Source of the DNA: Pseudoalteromonas luteoviolacea DSM 6061
Lineage (GTDB): Bacteria > Pseudomonadota > Gammaproteobacteria > Enterobacterales > Alteromonadaceae
NCBI RefSeq assembly: GCF_001625655.1
Contig: NZ_AUYB01000118.1
Location: forward strand, 1-35,543
Length of the DNA stretch: 35,543 bases
Reading direction: 5' to 3'
In this document: piece by piece, positions 7,053-16,419 of the stretch
Layout: every line of letters begins with the position of its first letter
How positions within the stretch are numbered: position 1 is the stretch's first letter
Translations under genes and position numbers: made by a program
Notes under the pieces: model-generated
Database searches by the model: none
Seen by the model: the letters and a program-made list of their open reading frames with translations, nothing else
Told to the model about the DNA's origin: nothing

Positions 7053-9863
7053 TTATTTTTCATACTTGAAATCTGTGTTTTTATCGCTCAACTCGTTTTT
7101 GGCCCTTTGGTGGCCACTTGAAGCAGCTGCCTCAAGCCACTTGGTTGCTTCAGCCGTTAACTTATTGCTGTTTTGCTGTTTCAGTAACATGGCCAGTTGA
7201 TACATGCCCTCAGGCAAGTTGTCATCAGCAGCAAGCTGTAACCACTTAACCGCTTTCTTTTGAGCGTCCCGATCTGCTTTTTGATTGGCATAGTACGCAC
7301 CGAGTAATACATAACTTTCAGAATGGTTTTGCTTCGCAGCTTTAAGCAACCAAGCTAATCCCTTTAGGTCTTGATTTAATTTAAGGTTTAACGCGCCCAG
7401 ATTATGCATTGCATCGGGTAATCCAAGTTCCGCTGAACGCTTAAAGTATGTGAGTGCACGATCAGTATCTACCTCGACTCTTAGCCCATCACGGTAGATA
7501 ACCCCCAAATTATTGAGTGCAATATCGTCATCCTGTTGAGCTGCCTGTAAAAAATACTGCCTAGCTTTGCCGACGTCTTCATCTACATTTACGCCATAGT
7601 AATAATGCTCCCCCACAAATGACGCTACATTATAATTTTGTGCCTCTGCCAGTTGAGAGATTGCATTAATAGCTCGTTGTTCATCATGTTCAGTCCCTTT
7701 TCCATCCCAGTAATACTGAGCTACTTTATTCAATGCATCAAGTTGACCATTTGCAACAGCTCGTTGAAACCAATAAAGCGCTTTTTCATAGGATTGCGAG
7801 ACGTACTCTCCGCTTTCATATAACTCAGCCAGTTTAAGTGATGCATTTGCATTTCCCTTTGTACTCGCACTCTCTAGTGTTTGAATCACAAAGCTTAATG
7901 GTTTGTTTTTAACATGCCCTTCAAGCGCCAGTTCGACTTGCTTAACCACACAGAGTTGACAACCTTTTTGAGCGCCACTCTCAAGAATTTTATATGCACC
8001 TTCTGGATTACTCTCTAGCTCAAATACACAGTGACTGTACTTCGTTATTGCGCCCTGGTAGTCGAGTTCAAATGCACTTTTATACAACTCGCATGCTCGA
8101 TTTTGATTTTGGTGAGATGCATAGTTTGAATATACATCAGCCAAATTCATCATCGCAAAAACATTCCCTCCTCTCACTGCCTGTTCATATAAATCAATAG
8201 CGCGATCTATGTTTTTTTCGAACACGACACCATTTAAATAAAATGTACCAAGGTTGTTTTGGCCAAGCGCATTGCCAAGCTCAACTGATTTTACGTACAA
8301 AGAAGCAGCCATCTGAATATCTTGGCCTACATGTTCACCTTCTTCATATAAATAGCCTAGATTGGCATAAGCAAGGCCTTCACCAAGCTTGCCTGCCTCC
8401 AAATAGTAGTTTTTCGCTTTTTCAAAATTAACCGCTTCACCAAAATCGCCATAATGATAGATCACACCAAGTTCTCGATGAGCAACGGCAACACCTCTGG
8501 TTGCCAGGGAGATGAGTAAAGTAATAATAGGAAGATCTCGTTCTTGGCGAATACGCATATAGTTGGTTAACTTTTCAGCACAGTCTCCCTGACCTAATTT
8601 TGCACCTTCATAGTAATAAGATTTCGCTTTTTGCCAGTCTTCAGAAATGATAACGTCTGCTGCTTGGCAATAAGCAGGGCTAAAACCAAATTTTGCAGAC
8701 TTTACGTAATACTCAAATGCAAGCTTGCTATTTTGCTCTTTTCCATTCCCATATAAATATGCATTACCTAAGTTAAAAGCCGAAAACTGATTGCCCTGTT
8801 GCGCAGCTAGCTCAAACAACTCAAGGGCTTTATCTCGGTTTTGTTCTACTCCACTCCCTTTATTGTATAAGCTTGCCATGTTATGCATTGATTGCGCATC
8901 ACCGAGCTCTATACCACGTTCGTAATACTTGGCTGCTTGTTCAAAGCTTTGAACAACCCCTTCACCAAACTCATAGAGCCTACCGAGATTGCCAAAACTT
9001 AAGTGGCTACCTAGCTCAGTAGCCTGTTCAAAGTAAGCTCTCGCTTTTTTTAAGTTAACCGCCACGCCTTCACCTTGGTTGTACATCAAGCCGAGGTTGT
9101 TAAGTGCATCTGCCGAGCCAGATGAAGCCGCTCTTTTGTACCAACTGTATGCTCGCGTTAAATCATTGGTAATTTTATGGTGCAGATAACCAAGTTCAAA
9201 AGCACACAACTTGTACCCTCTGATATAGCTCACTTCAAAATATTCAGCGGCTTTAGTGATGTCTCTTAGTAGACTTGCGTCCTGATAAACGCGGCCCAAG
9301 CCACAGAGCGCTTTCGCTTCACCGTAGTAGGCTGCATTTGCTAATAACTGCTTAGCGGTTTCATATCCCTTGTCAGTGCGCCAATGATCAAGAAAAATAT
9401 ATCCAAGTTCCGTGGCCGCGCTTGGCTCACCCAACTCAATCGCTTTTGCATACAACTCCATCGACTTTTTAAGGTCTACTTCAACACCATTGCCGCCATA
9501 TTGGTACCATTTAGCCAAGTACAAAATAGCGGGGATATGATTGTTATCAATGGCTTTTTGCACCCAACTAAGTGCATCACCATCCACATATTGCTTTCCT
9601 TGACCCTTAAGTAGTTTTTCAGCAATCTCTAGTTGAGCAGGCCCATATTGATGATCAGATAACTCATTTAGCAATTCAAATTCATAATCCAAATCCTCAA
9701 GACGATGCGCCTCTTTAGCCAATAAAAAATAACTTTGGGCGACCAATGCGTCGCCAGATATGTTTGTAGGCTCAATAAACAATAAATCAGGGCTTGCGCT
9801 TTTTGGAACTGCATTGCAACCAGAAAGTAAAATAGTAAATAGAGCTAAAGCTAAGAGTTTCAT
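7053..9863 (-). CDS. Very large Sel1-repeat (TPR-like) lipoprotein
   Basis: A 936-residue exported lipoprotein. The signal peptide KLLALALFTILLSGC ends in a lipobox (LSGC) with Cys16 as the lipidated residue, followed by Asn, which favours the outer membrane. The remainder is by eye about two dozen Sel1-like repeats of about 36 residues with the pattern A..Y..A...G...A...LG..Y..G, for example LGDAQSMHNMASLYNKGSGV. Sel1 arrays are protein-binding scaffolds, so this is probably a periplasmic or envelope assembly platform; no catalytic motif is present. The start is set at the Met of the signal peptide because the longer frame (Met at 9923) would bury it behind 20 hydrophilic residues. The SD is weak. 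It diverges from dgt across about 190 bases. Confidence 0.88.
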   Translation of the reverse strand: MKLLALALFTILLSGCNAVPKSASPDLLFIEPTNISGDALVAQSYFLLAKEAHRLEDLDYEFELLNELSDHQYGPAQLEIAEKLLKGQGKQYVDGDALSWVQKAIDNNHIPAILYLAKWYQYGGNGVEVDLKKSMELYAKAIELGEPSAATELGYIFLDHWRTDKGYETAKQLLANAAYYGEAKALCGLGRVYQDASLLRDITKAAEYFEVSYIRGYKLCAFELGYLHHKITNDLTRAYSWYKRAASSGSADALNNLGLMYNQGEGVAVNLKKARAYFEQATELGSHLSFGNLGRLYEFGEGVVQSFEQAAKYYERGIELGDAQSMHNMASLYNKGSGVEQNRDKALELFELAAQQGNQFSAFNLGNAYLYGNGKEQNSKLAFEYYVKSAKFGFSPAYCQAADVIISEDWQKAKSYYYEGAKLGQGDCAEKLTNYMRIRQERDLPIITLLISLATRGVAVAHRELGVIYHYGDFGEAVNFEKAKNYYLEAGKLGEGLAYANLGYLYEEGEHVGQDIQMAASLYVKSVELGNALGQNNLGTFYLNGVVFEKNIDRAIDLYEQAVRGGNVFAMMNLADVYSNYASHQNQNRACELYKSAFELDYQGAITKYSHCVFELESNPEGAYKILESGAQKGCQLCVVKQVELALEGHVKNKPLSFVIQTLESASTKGNANASLKLAELYESGEYVSQSYEKALYWFQRAVANGQLDALNKVAQYYWDGKGTEHDEQRAINAISQLAEAQNYNVASFVGEHYYYGVNVDEDVGKARQYFLQAAQQDDDIALNNLGVIYRDGLRVEVDTDRALTYFKRSAELGLPDAMHNLGALNLKLNQDLKGLAWLLKAAKQNHSESYVLLGAYYANQKADRDAQKKAVKWLQLAADDNLPEGMYQLAMLLKQQNSNKLTAEATKWLEAAASSGHQRAKNELSDKNTDFKYEK

Positions 9864-10057
9864 ACAAAAATCTAATCTGCACACATTAAAACAAAGACTG
9901 CCAGCTACATCATGTTCTTGCAAGTCACCACCTTTTATTCTAGCTAAGACAATAACAATTGGCAGACCTTTTAAGCTATCAAAAGTACCGAATAGTAAAT
10001 TTGCACGGAGGCATAATTTAATTACAATGGGAAAGCGTTCAATTATCGAGCTAAGAG

Positions 10058-11527
10058 ATGGATTTTAAAACAAAAATAAATGCCAAAAGACCTTACAAAG
10101 AAAACAATAATTTATTTGTAAGTTTAGAAAGTGACCGAGGCCGTATCTTAAATTGCGCAGCCCTTAGACGCTTACAGCAAAAAACTCAGGTCTTCCCACT
10201 CGAAAGAAATGCCGCCGTACGCTCTAGGCTCACGCATTCTTTAGAAGTTCAACAAAATGGTCGATTCATCGCACTTTCGATAGTCGATGAGCTAAAAAAT
10301 AGCGAACATACCAAAGAGCTACTGAGCCCAGAACACGCAAATGCGCTCGTGAGCCTTGTTGAAATGGCTTGTATTATGCACGACATAGGCAACCCAGCAT
10401 TTGGGCACTTTGGTGAAGCCGCGATAAATGACTGGTTTAAAACCTACTTCTCTAATCATATTGACTATAAAGAGGCATACTTAAAAGGCAGCGATAAAGA
10501 AGACACACAAGATGTCCGTGCAAATTTACTGCGTGATTTGTGCCAGTTTGAAGGAAATGCCCAGGCAATCCGAATCGTACGCTCTCTATCCAATCTCAAC
10601 TTAACATACTGCCAAACTGCTTCAATATTAAAATACACTCGCTGTGGTACTGACTTAAGGCCACCTAGAACGGCCGCGACTAGTTATTTGCAAAAAAAAG
10701 TGGGTTATTTCTATAGTGAGAAAAGCTTTGTTGAAGAACTCTGCGATAAGCTCAATATGAAATTGGGAAATCGCCACCCAGTTTCTTACATCATGGAAGC
10801 AGCAGACGACATTGCTTACTGCCTCGCGGATATAGAAGATGCCGTTGAAAAGGGCATACTCAGTGTAGATAGTGTTATCCAAGAGCTGATTATCGAGTAC
10901 ACAAAACAGCGTCAAACTCTTGGAGTTTACGGGCAAGAATGCTTTATAGAGAAAGCCTGCAGCAAAGCGTTAAGCCGCGCGAGCTTGAACCCTGCCAATT
11001 CTAAAAATGAATTCTTTATATACTTGCGTGTAGAACTTATTCACCCTCTTGTAAAACATGCAACCAAGCGATTTGTAGACAATTTAGAAGCTGTATTCAA
11101 CGGCAGTTTTGACCAAGCACTATTAGAGGATAACAGCTACCAACATGCCATTGCTGGTGCATTGAAAAAAGTCGCTCTTAATCATGTATTTTGTCATCAC
11201 GAAGTAGAAGAGCTGGAATTGCAAGGTTATAAAATAACCTCCGGTATTTTGAACGAATATCAACGCTTATTAAACCTCTCGTGGGCCCAATTTAGTGAAG
11301 TACTGAATAATAGTCATACTTACCCTATTGAAGTGCGTCTACTAAAAAGAATTTCAGGTCAATTTATTGCCGCATACAGCAAGTCAGTTCAAGAGGTGCC
11401 TGATAAGCAAAAATCAAATCCCATATATGAATTTTATTATCGATGTCGACTAATACAGGATTTTATAAGCGGCATGACCGATCAACTGGCCTACGACACC
11501 TATAGAACATTATTGGTTATAGATTAA
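10058..11527 (+). CDS. dgt: Deoxyguanosinetriphosphate triphosphohydrolase (dGTPase)
   Basis: A 489-residue HD-domain phosphohydrolase, close to the length of E. coli Dgt (about 505), that cleaves dGTP to deoxyguanosine and triphosphate. The N-terminal signature RGRILNCAALRRLQQKTQVF is typical. The HD metal site is visible as His60 (RSRLTHSLEVQ), then His108-Asp109 (CIMHDIGNPAFGH), with a further Asp in EAADDIAYCLADIEDA. It acts in cytoplasmic dNTP pool control; members of this family can also restrict phage by depleting dNTPs. The ribosome binding site is weak (AAGAG). It is convergent with the eight-gene operon, so it is not part of it. Confidence 0.96.
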   Translation: MDFKTKINAKRPYKENNNLFVSLESDRGRILNCAALRRLQQKTQVFPLERNAAVRSRLTHSLEVQQNGRFIALSIVDELKNSEHTKELLSPEHANALVSLVEMACIMHDIGNPAFGHFGEAAINDWFKTYFSNHIDYKEAYLKGSDKEDTQDVRANLLRDLCQFEGNAQAIRIVRSLSNLNLTYCQTASILKYTRCGTDLRPPRTAATSYLQKKVGYFYSEKSFVEELCDKLNMKLGNRHPVSYIMEAADDIAYCLADIEDAVEKGILSVDSVIQELIIEYTKQRQTLGVYGQECFIEKACSKALSRASLNPANSKNEFFIYLRVELIHPLVKHATKRFVDNLEAVFNGSFDQALLEDNSYQHAIAGALKKVALNHVFCHHEVEELELQGYKITSGILNEYQRLLNLSWAQFSEVLNNSHTYPIEVRLLKRISGQFIAAYSKSVQEVPDKQKSNPIYEFYYRCRLIQDFISGMTDQLAYDTYRTLLVID

Positions 11528-11605
11528 GTCTGAGTTTCTACAATTAAGAATAGATACTCACAGTCAACTGATTTTCTACTCCCATCAAAATTGATTGTAA
11601 TACGG

Positions 11606-11640
11606 GGCATAGAGTACTTTGTAAAGACGCACTCTATGCC
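11606..11640. terminator. Hairpin between the convergent dgt and MotB-like genes
   Basis: A perfect 10-bp inverted repeat (GGCATAGAGT with ACTCTATGCC) with a 15-nt loop that itself contains the palindrome CTTTGTAAAG. It lies between two convergent genes and probably ends both transcripts, although neither side has a strong T-run. Confidence 0.55.
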
Positions 11641-11715
11641 TCAATAGAACACGATTTTCTTTTCTACCTCACACTCACCACAAATCGTCACTATTTTTAG
11701 TGTTTTATAGTCCGG

Positions 11716-12561
11716 TTACCATATTGCGGTATGCAAATATGATGCTAACTGGGTAGGTGAACACGGAGAGTTTGCTTCAATTGCTGCAATCAGATCAACG
11801 CGGCGATCTTGCTGGTACATAGCCTCCAACTGACTCAAAAGTCTTTCTTTTTCAGCGGGTAAAAGGGAGTCATCAAACCCTTGCAAATACATTGTATCCC
11901 ATTGTTTTATGGTCATATCACGCTGACTAAGGTAGTTGCTTAAAAATCGCGAGCGGTTCCGTCCATATCCCTCTACAACCATACACTTATAAGGAACCCC
12001 AAGCTTATATAGCGCATGCAATATTGCCAAACTGCGATCAACAGATAAGTCCATATTACTGTCTAAGCTTTTATCAGCTCCCGAAAATCTTGGCTCAGGC
12101 GAAGCGTAGCCATGAATCCTGATCACATTTGCATTATCAGAGACAACATTATCATACAAGGGTTGCAGTTCAGCTTTCAGCCGTTGAAGATCATCATTGT
12201 TTACTCTCGCTTGGTTTTTCTCAAAAATCGCAAAAGTACTCTCATGTAACTCAAGAACCTTTCCATACACGATACTTGGTTGCTGCTGTGAAACAGCTTT
12301 TAGATTCTCGAGCTCCATGGTTAAAGACTCAATTTGGCGATGAGCGTCTTTAAGCTGCGTCTCCACACTTGCCAACTTCTTATCTATAAAACATTCATCT
12401 CCTTGGCAGGCAGTTTCAGCGCTAGGCACTGTGTCAGTGACTGAATAGCTCATGCCAACCACAGCTAAAATAGTGATGACCACGGACAACAAAGAAAGAA
12501 CTAAATCTGTCCCCGGCCCCATTTCACTGTCACTTGCCAGTTCTGTATTCTCAAATAGCAC
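11716..12561 (-). CDS. MotB/ZorB-like stator subunit with OmpA-like peptidoglycan-binding domain
   Basis: A 281-residue protein, last gene of the eight-gene operon. It has a short cytoplasmic N-terminus, one membrane helix (about 20-40), a periplasmic coiled coil (about 58-95) and an OmpA/MotB-like domain (about 100-260). Asp19 in GTDLVLSLL sits where the proton-binding Asp of MotB/ZorB lies at the membrane edge. The OmpA-type markers are IRIHGYASPEPR, the DLSVDRSLAIL helix, VVEGYGRNRS and QDRRVDL. In the family this half anchors the motor to peptidoglycan and supplies the ion pathway. The start is GTG at 12561, two bases after the MotA-like stop, with GGAGAG upstream. ZorB is the closest analogue I can name; identity with it is not claimed. 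Confidence 0.85.
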   Translation of the reverse strand: MLFENTELASDSEMGPGTDLVLSLLSVVITILAVVGMSYSVTDTVPSAETACQGDECFIDKKLASVETQLKDAHRQIESLTMELENLKAVSQQQPSIVYGKVLELHESTFAIFEKNQARVNNDDLQRLKAELQPLYDNVVSDNANVIRIHGYASPEPRFSGADKSLDSNMDLSVDRSLAILHALYKLGVPYKCMVVEGYGRNRSRFLSNYLSQRDMTIKQWDTMYLQGFDDSLLPAEKERLLSQLEAMYQQDRRVDLIAAIEANSPCSPTQLASYLHTAIW

Positions 12562-12563
12562 TG

Positions 12564-14186
12564 CTACTCTCCATTTTCATTGGCCTTGTTATTTGGGTCA
12601 TCGGCCATGTAGTTATGAATTTGCGACAGTGTATTTTGTGCGGGCTCTCCTATGGCAGCCATTCCCAGCAAAAGCGCTAAGCAACCAACGACTCCCCCTA
12701 TCAAACTGGCGGATACATACCCTAATCGACTCTTTGCACCACTAACTGAGGCTTGTGTCGCCATATTGGCAAGTGTATTGTTCAAATTTCCTAAAACGCT
12801 TTTTAATTCTGCACTTTCAAGGCCTTTGTTCGTATGTTGGGCGTTTTGTGCCAATATTTTGATTTCGTCAACCAGTTGACCAAGCGCTTTTACTTGGCCT
12901 TCATTTTTTACCGACTCCTCAAGTTTATTAGCTAGACCTTGAAAGGTTTCAATAAGAGGATCAGGCCCAGTTTGTTGTATGCTACTTAGTTCGGTCCTGA
13001 TGGCACTTAAACTTTGTTCCATGGAGCCATTTAAACTATTAATACTCGCGCTAACTTGCGCAATTAATTGTTCATTGCGATCACGCCCAGCCTTGTTAGC
13101 TTGTTCAATGGCCTCTCCCAATGAGGTACTTAACCTTACTTCATAGGATTTGAGAGTTTCGGTCAAAGTCTGAAACTCTTGCAAATGCGCTTCATGGGCC
13201 TTCCCTAAGGTGTCTATCGCATGCTTATTGATATCTAACTTTTGGTGGGTTTGTGCCACAATTTGACGCTGCTCGACTCCCTCATCAACAAGTTTTTCAA
13301 CTTGCTCAATTAAATTGCGAGTATGAACATTTACGTTTTCTCGATGACGCTCAATTTCATCTGACAGCCTGTCGACGTTAGCGGGTAAATCCCCTTCCAA
13401 ACGAACAAAGCTCAGCACATGGCCCAGATCCATCCATGCAGACTCAAGTTGTCCAGTCGTTCGAGCGTATTCTTTGTCAACGAGTGTCACTAAAATTTGA
13501 ATCATGAGCGCGGCGCCTAGGCCCGCAATACTGGTTCCAAACGCGATGGTTAAACCTGAGATCAACTCACCAATTGCTTCTCTTTGGCCACCAGCACCTT
13601 GAAACATACTTGCAACAGGCTCAAGACCAATTAGCAACCCAATAAAAGTAAATAAAATCCCCAAACGCAAAGCCACTTGTTGCGGTACCTGCACCGCAGT
13701 TTTAAAGGGCACGAGCTTTCGAATAAATACCTGAGAGGCAATATCTGAATCACGACGCATTTCTGATGCATTTTTAACCAGCTGTTGCACCATTAATGAG
13801 GCGACTGTTTCACTGCCTGCAGCGCCTCCTTCACCGCCCAAGTAGTAATCAGCGTCTCTCTCGCTAGTGGTGACATCCAGTACTTGTTTTCCATTTTGAG
13901 TAATGATGCTGCGTCTTTGTTTATTAGCTTTGTCAGTGACACTTTTGAGTAATCTAAACTCAATATTGAATCTCTTTTTTGCTCGCCAGCTTTGTTTATA
14001 AGCCCATATTAAGGGCAACACATAAACCGCTATGCTAAAAACGAGCTGATAATTATTTCCAGACCGAATATTGTCTGGAATGTTGCCCCACAGTACAGCC
14101 ATAGGCAAAAAACACAAAATAGGAAATGCCCACCAACCCCACATACCCAATTTCGAGATGTGGCTTAATGTAGATGTTTTTTTCAT
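12564..14186 (-). CDS. MotA/TolQ/ExbB/ZorA-like channel subunit with long coiled-coil tail
   Basis: A 540-residue inner-membrane protein. Two N-terminal helices (about 14-34 and 47-64) precede a cytoplasmic loop, then TM3 (about 172-190, LGILFTFIGLLIGL) and TM4 (about 206-236, GLTIAFGTSIAGLGAALMIQ), which carry the small-residue, Thr/Ser-lined signature of the MotA/TolQ/ExbB family. Residues about 265-480 form a long Gln/Glu-rich coiled coil that should project into the cytoplasm, as the ZorA tail does. Unlike ZorA as I remember it, a fifth hydrophobic helix lies near the C-terminus (about 487-512, SLIGGVVGCLALLLG). It is followed two bases later by its MotB-like partner. The role inferred is the ion-conducting pentamer of a rotary or TolQ-like motor. 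AAGAAGG precedes the ATG. Confidence 0.87.
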   Translation of the reverse strand: MKKTSTLSHISKLGMWGWWAFPILCFLPMAVLWGNIPDNIRSGNNYQLVFSIAVYVLPLIWAYKQSWRAKKRFNIEFRLLKSVTDKANKQRRSIITQNGKQVLDVTTSERDADYYLGGEGGAAGSETVASLMVQQLVKNASEMRRDSDIASQVFIRKLVPFKTAVQVPQQVALRLGILFTFIGLLIGLEPVASMFQGAGGQREAIGELISGLTIAFGTSIAGLGAALMIQILVTLVDKEYARTTGQLESAWMDLGHVLSFVRLEGDLPANVDRLSDEIERHRENVNVHTRNLIEQVEKLVDEGVEQRQIVAQTHQKLDINKHAIDTLGKAHEAHLQEFQTLTETLKSYEVRLSTSLGEAIEQANKAGRDRNEQLIAQVSASINSLNGSMEQSLSAIRTELSSIQQTGPDPLIETFQGLANKLEESVKNEGQVKALGQLVDEIKILAQNAQHTNKGLESAELKSVLGNLNNTLANMATQASVSGAKSRLGYVSASLIGGVVGCLALLLGMAAIGEPAQNTLSQIHNYMADDPNNKANENGE

Positions 14187-14217
14187 AATTCCTTCTTACT
14201 GCTTCAAAAGCACCCTT

Positions 14218-16419
14218 TTATTCAATAAACCCTTTGGTGCCGTGACCTTCACGACTTGATTCTGTTGACGAACTGGCTTGCTCTGAACGCGACGAGTTAT
14301 TTTCAAGGTTTCGCTGGCTCAGCTTTTGTTCCAACTCTTTTAGCTTTTTCTCAACCTCATATTCCACCTCACCGTTGGCTTCAATACTTTGAATTCTGCG
14401 CTTTTTCAGGGCTTGATAAGTTTCGTAATCCGCCTCAATGGCGAGTGCATCTGTATCAAATTCAAGTAACTTTTCATGTTTAAGTGCCTGACGCTCTTTG
14501 GCAAGTTTCAGCTCTTCAACCTTGTGGCCTTTGTTCTGCCAATAATCTAACTTCGCCCACTCACTGACTCCGGAGATAACAGACTCAATGAATATACCCA
14601 CGCCTTGATTACCCAAATCGGCATTTAGCTCGTCAAACAGGCGTTTTTTCAATGCATTTTTATCTTCAAAGGTTGTTGCGACCAGCTCTGAGTAAGACAA
14701 CCCTGCCAAAATACTCATCATTTTATCTGGCAAAGACTCAGCTAACTGCTGCAGATTAAGCTGCCTATAATTTAAATTGACCGCTTTGCCTCTACTTGGC
14801 TCTGCAAAACGCCATCGAATTGATATAGGCACTAGATAGTCATCGCCCACATACTGCCCTTCCAAATTAGGCATCACTTCAATATTTGTTTGCTTAACGG
14901 CGTCGTTTTTAAGTTTTCGTAGGTCTTCGCGCATCTGGGGGTCATTTTGCAATATGGAGATATACTGCGTTTTAAAATTGAACCTGCTTTTCAACTCTTC
15001 AGTAATTGCTCTTTCAAGTACTTCTTTAACCGAAGGTGAGCTACCATTGCCTTCATAAAAATGCTCAAAGTAATCACTAATTTCTATTTCGCGCATTACG
15101 ATTGCGGCTTTATCTGTCGCTATTTTTTCAATTTGTTGGGCAACCGATACCCCCTTGAGTGAAGTCGCGTAAAACGCCGAACCAATTGAAGCAATGCAGC
15201 CTTCTAAGTTGATTTTAAAATTCGCCTTGCTACCAGGGTCACTGGTCTCGTAGTCCCTAGGCATATAATCGTAGATTGTTGGTTTCAGTAATTCCCATTC
15301 TGGAATAGCTGGGTCTGGTAAAAGTGTTGTTAAACCGATGCCATAACGGCTAGCGGTTGCGTTAACCATACTGTGTACCGCTTCTCGTACTTCTTTGAAA
15401 TTGCCTGGGCTTAGACTATCGGTATCACGCTTAAACAAAACAGCTTCAAAACTTTTGTCCAAAACTTCCTGAGCAAACGCCTTTAAGCTGGGCTTGCCCA
15501 TTTTGTCGTATAGACCAAGATCCTCAATTACAATGGCCAACTTAACGTCAAATTTGAATGTTTGCCCCTTGGCACTCGTCCAGTTAACATTGAAAATATC
15601 AGAGAGACTCTCTTCTTGAACCATCCGAGGCGTTTTCAACGTAAAACGCTGAATCTTCCAACCAATGTTACCCAGTTTTACATTTATATGATCTTCTAGC
15701 CTGCGATCGAAGTTTGAATCCAAATAAACATTATTAAGAATTTCGTTGCGCTCCACATAGTCCTTGGTCCACGACCGGATCTGCAAATCCCAATCGACTT
15801 TACTCTTAGGGCCTGATTGGCCTTGCCCCTGCAAAGGATCAATTCTCATATCTATATTTACTGAGATATCTCTATCCGAGTCGGAGGTCCTCACAGAGAA
15901 TGAAGGCGTTTTAATTTCCATACTCGCTGAAACAAACTGTTTCGTCTCCAGTACACAAACAGCATTCAGGTTCAGAGCGCTCAACTTGGCTGTTACGGCA
16001 GCGGTTAACGCCCTATTTTGACTATGAGCCCATGAACCCAGTTCATCAGTACCACGCTTGTCTGCTTCCTCTTGCAACACTTGTTGCATAACCGCTCTTA
16101 GAGTCTCTTCTACCGATTCATTTCGTGTTACGATTTCACGCATTAAATCCACACCATCATTAACAAGACTAGCAGCCCATCGAATGGGAATATCTTTATT
16201 ATTGTCAGCAACAAAATCCCGAATTCGTATTGTTATTTTGCCGCATTCAACGCGATGGTTGTTTCGCACAGCAAACTTGTGTGCGGTTTTTAATCTCGCA
16301 GTTAACCCTGTAAGTACTTCACCATCTTTGTCGACTCGAACCAGACTCTGGTGACTCATTGGCCCTTCATCAGCACTCAATTTTTTACAAATTTCATCAA
16401 TAGGTTTTGAAATACTCAT
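14218..16419 (-). CDS. Multi-domain protein built from repeated SPFH/band-7-like units
   Basis: A 733-residue protein with no signal peptide or membrane helix. By eye it contains about four copies of one architecture: a beta-rich segment, an acidic amphipathic helix, then a helix ending in a G-x-G/N-hydrophobic strand. Examples are LSALNLNAVCVL, VNATASRYGIGLTTLL, ELKSRFNFKTQYISIL and LNADLGNQGVGIFI. This is the pattern of SPFH/band-7 domains (stomatin, flotillin), which form oligomeric rings or membrane-microdomain scaffolds. A charged coiled coil follows (about 640-705), as in flotillins, then a Ser-rich tail. The ATG overlaps the previous stop by four bases (ATGA), implying translational coupling. 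The SPFH assignment is structural inference from pattern; the function is unknown. Confidence 0.6.
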   Translation of the reverse strand: MSISKPIDEICKKLSADEGPMSHQSLVRVDKDGEVLTGLTARLKTAHKFAVRNNHRVECGKITIRIRDFVADNNKDIPIRWAASLVNDGVDLMREIVTRNESVEETLRAVMQQVLQEEADKRGTDELGSWAHSQNRALTAAVTAKLSALNLNAVCVLETKQFVSASMEIKTPSFSVRTSDSDRDISVNIDMRIDPLQGQGQSGPKSKVDWDLQIRSWTKDYVERNEILNNVYLDSNFDRRLEDHINVKLGNIGWKIQRFTLKTPRMVQEESLSDIFNVNWTSAKGQTFKFDVKLAIVIEDLGLYDKMGKPSLKAFAQEVLDKSFEAVLFKRDTDSLSPGNFKEVREAVHSMVNATASRYGIGLTTLLPDPAIPEWELLKPTIYDYMPRDYETSDPGSKANFKINLEGCIASIGSAFYATSLKGVSVAQQIEKIATDKAAIVMREIEISDYFEHFYEGNGSSPSVKEVLERAITEELKSRFNFKTQYISILQNDPQMREDLRKLKNDAVKQTNIEVMPNLEGQYVGDDYLVPISIRWRFAEPSRGKAVNLNYRQLNLQQLAESLPDKMMSILAGLSYSELVATTFEDKNALKKRLFDELNADLGNQGVGIFIESVISGVSEWAKLDYWQNKGHKVEELKLAKERQALKHEKLLEFDTDALAIEADYETYQALKKRRIQSIEANGEVEYEVEKKLKELEQKLSQRNLENNSSRSEQASSSTESSREGHGTKGFIE

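Noticed and set aside
10058..11527. dgt as a ninth gene of the eight-gene operon
   Set aside because: It lies on the opposite strand and converges on the operon, with a hairpin between them.
11716..14186. Calling the motor pair a flagellar MotAB or a complete Zorya system
   Set aside because: No flagellar genes are near, and none of the characteristic Zorya partners (ZorC, ZorD, ZorE) is recognisable in the operon; only the stator-like pair is shared.
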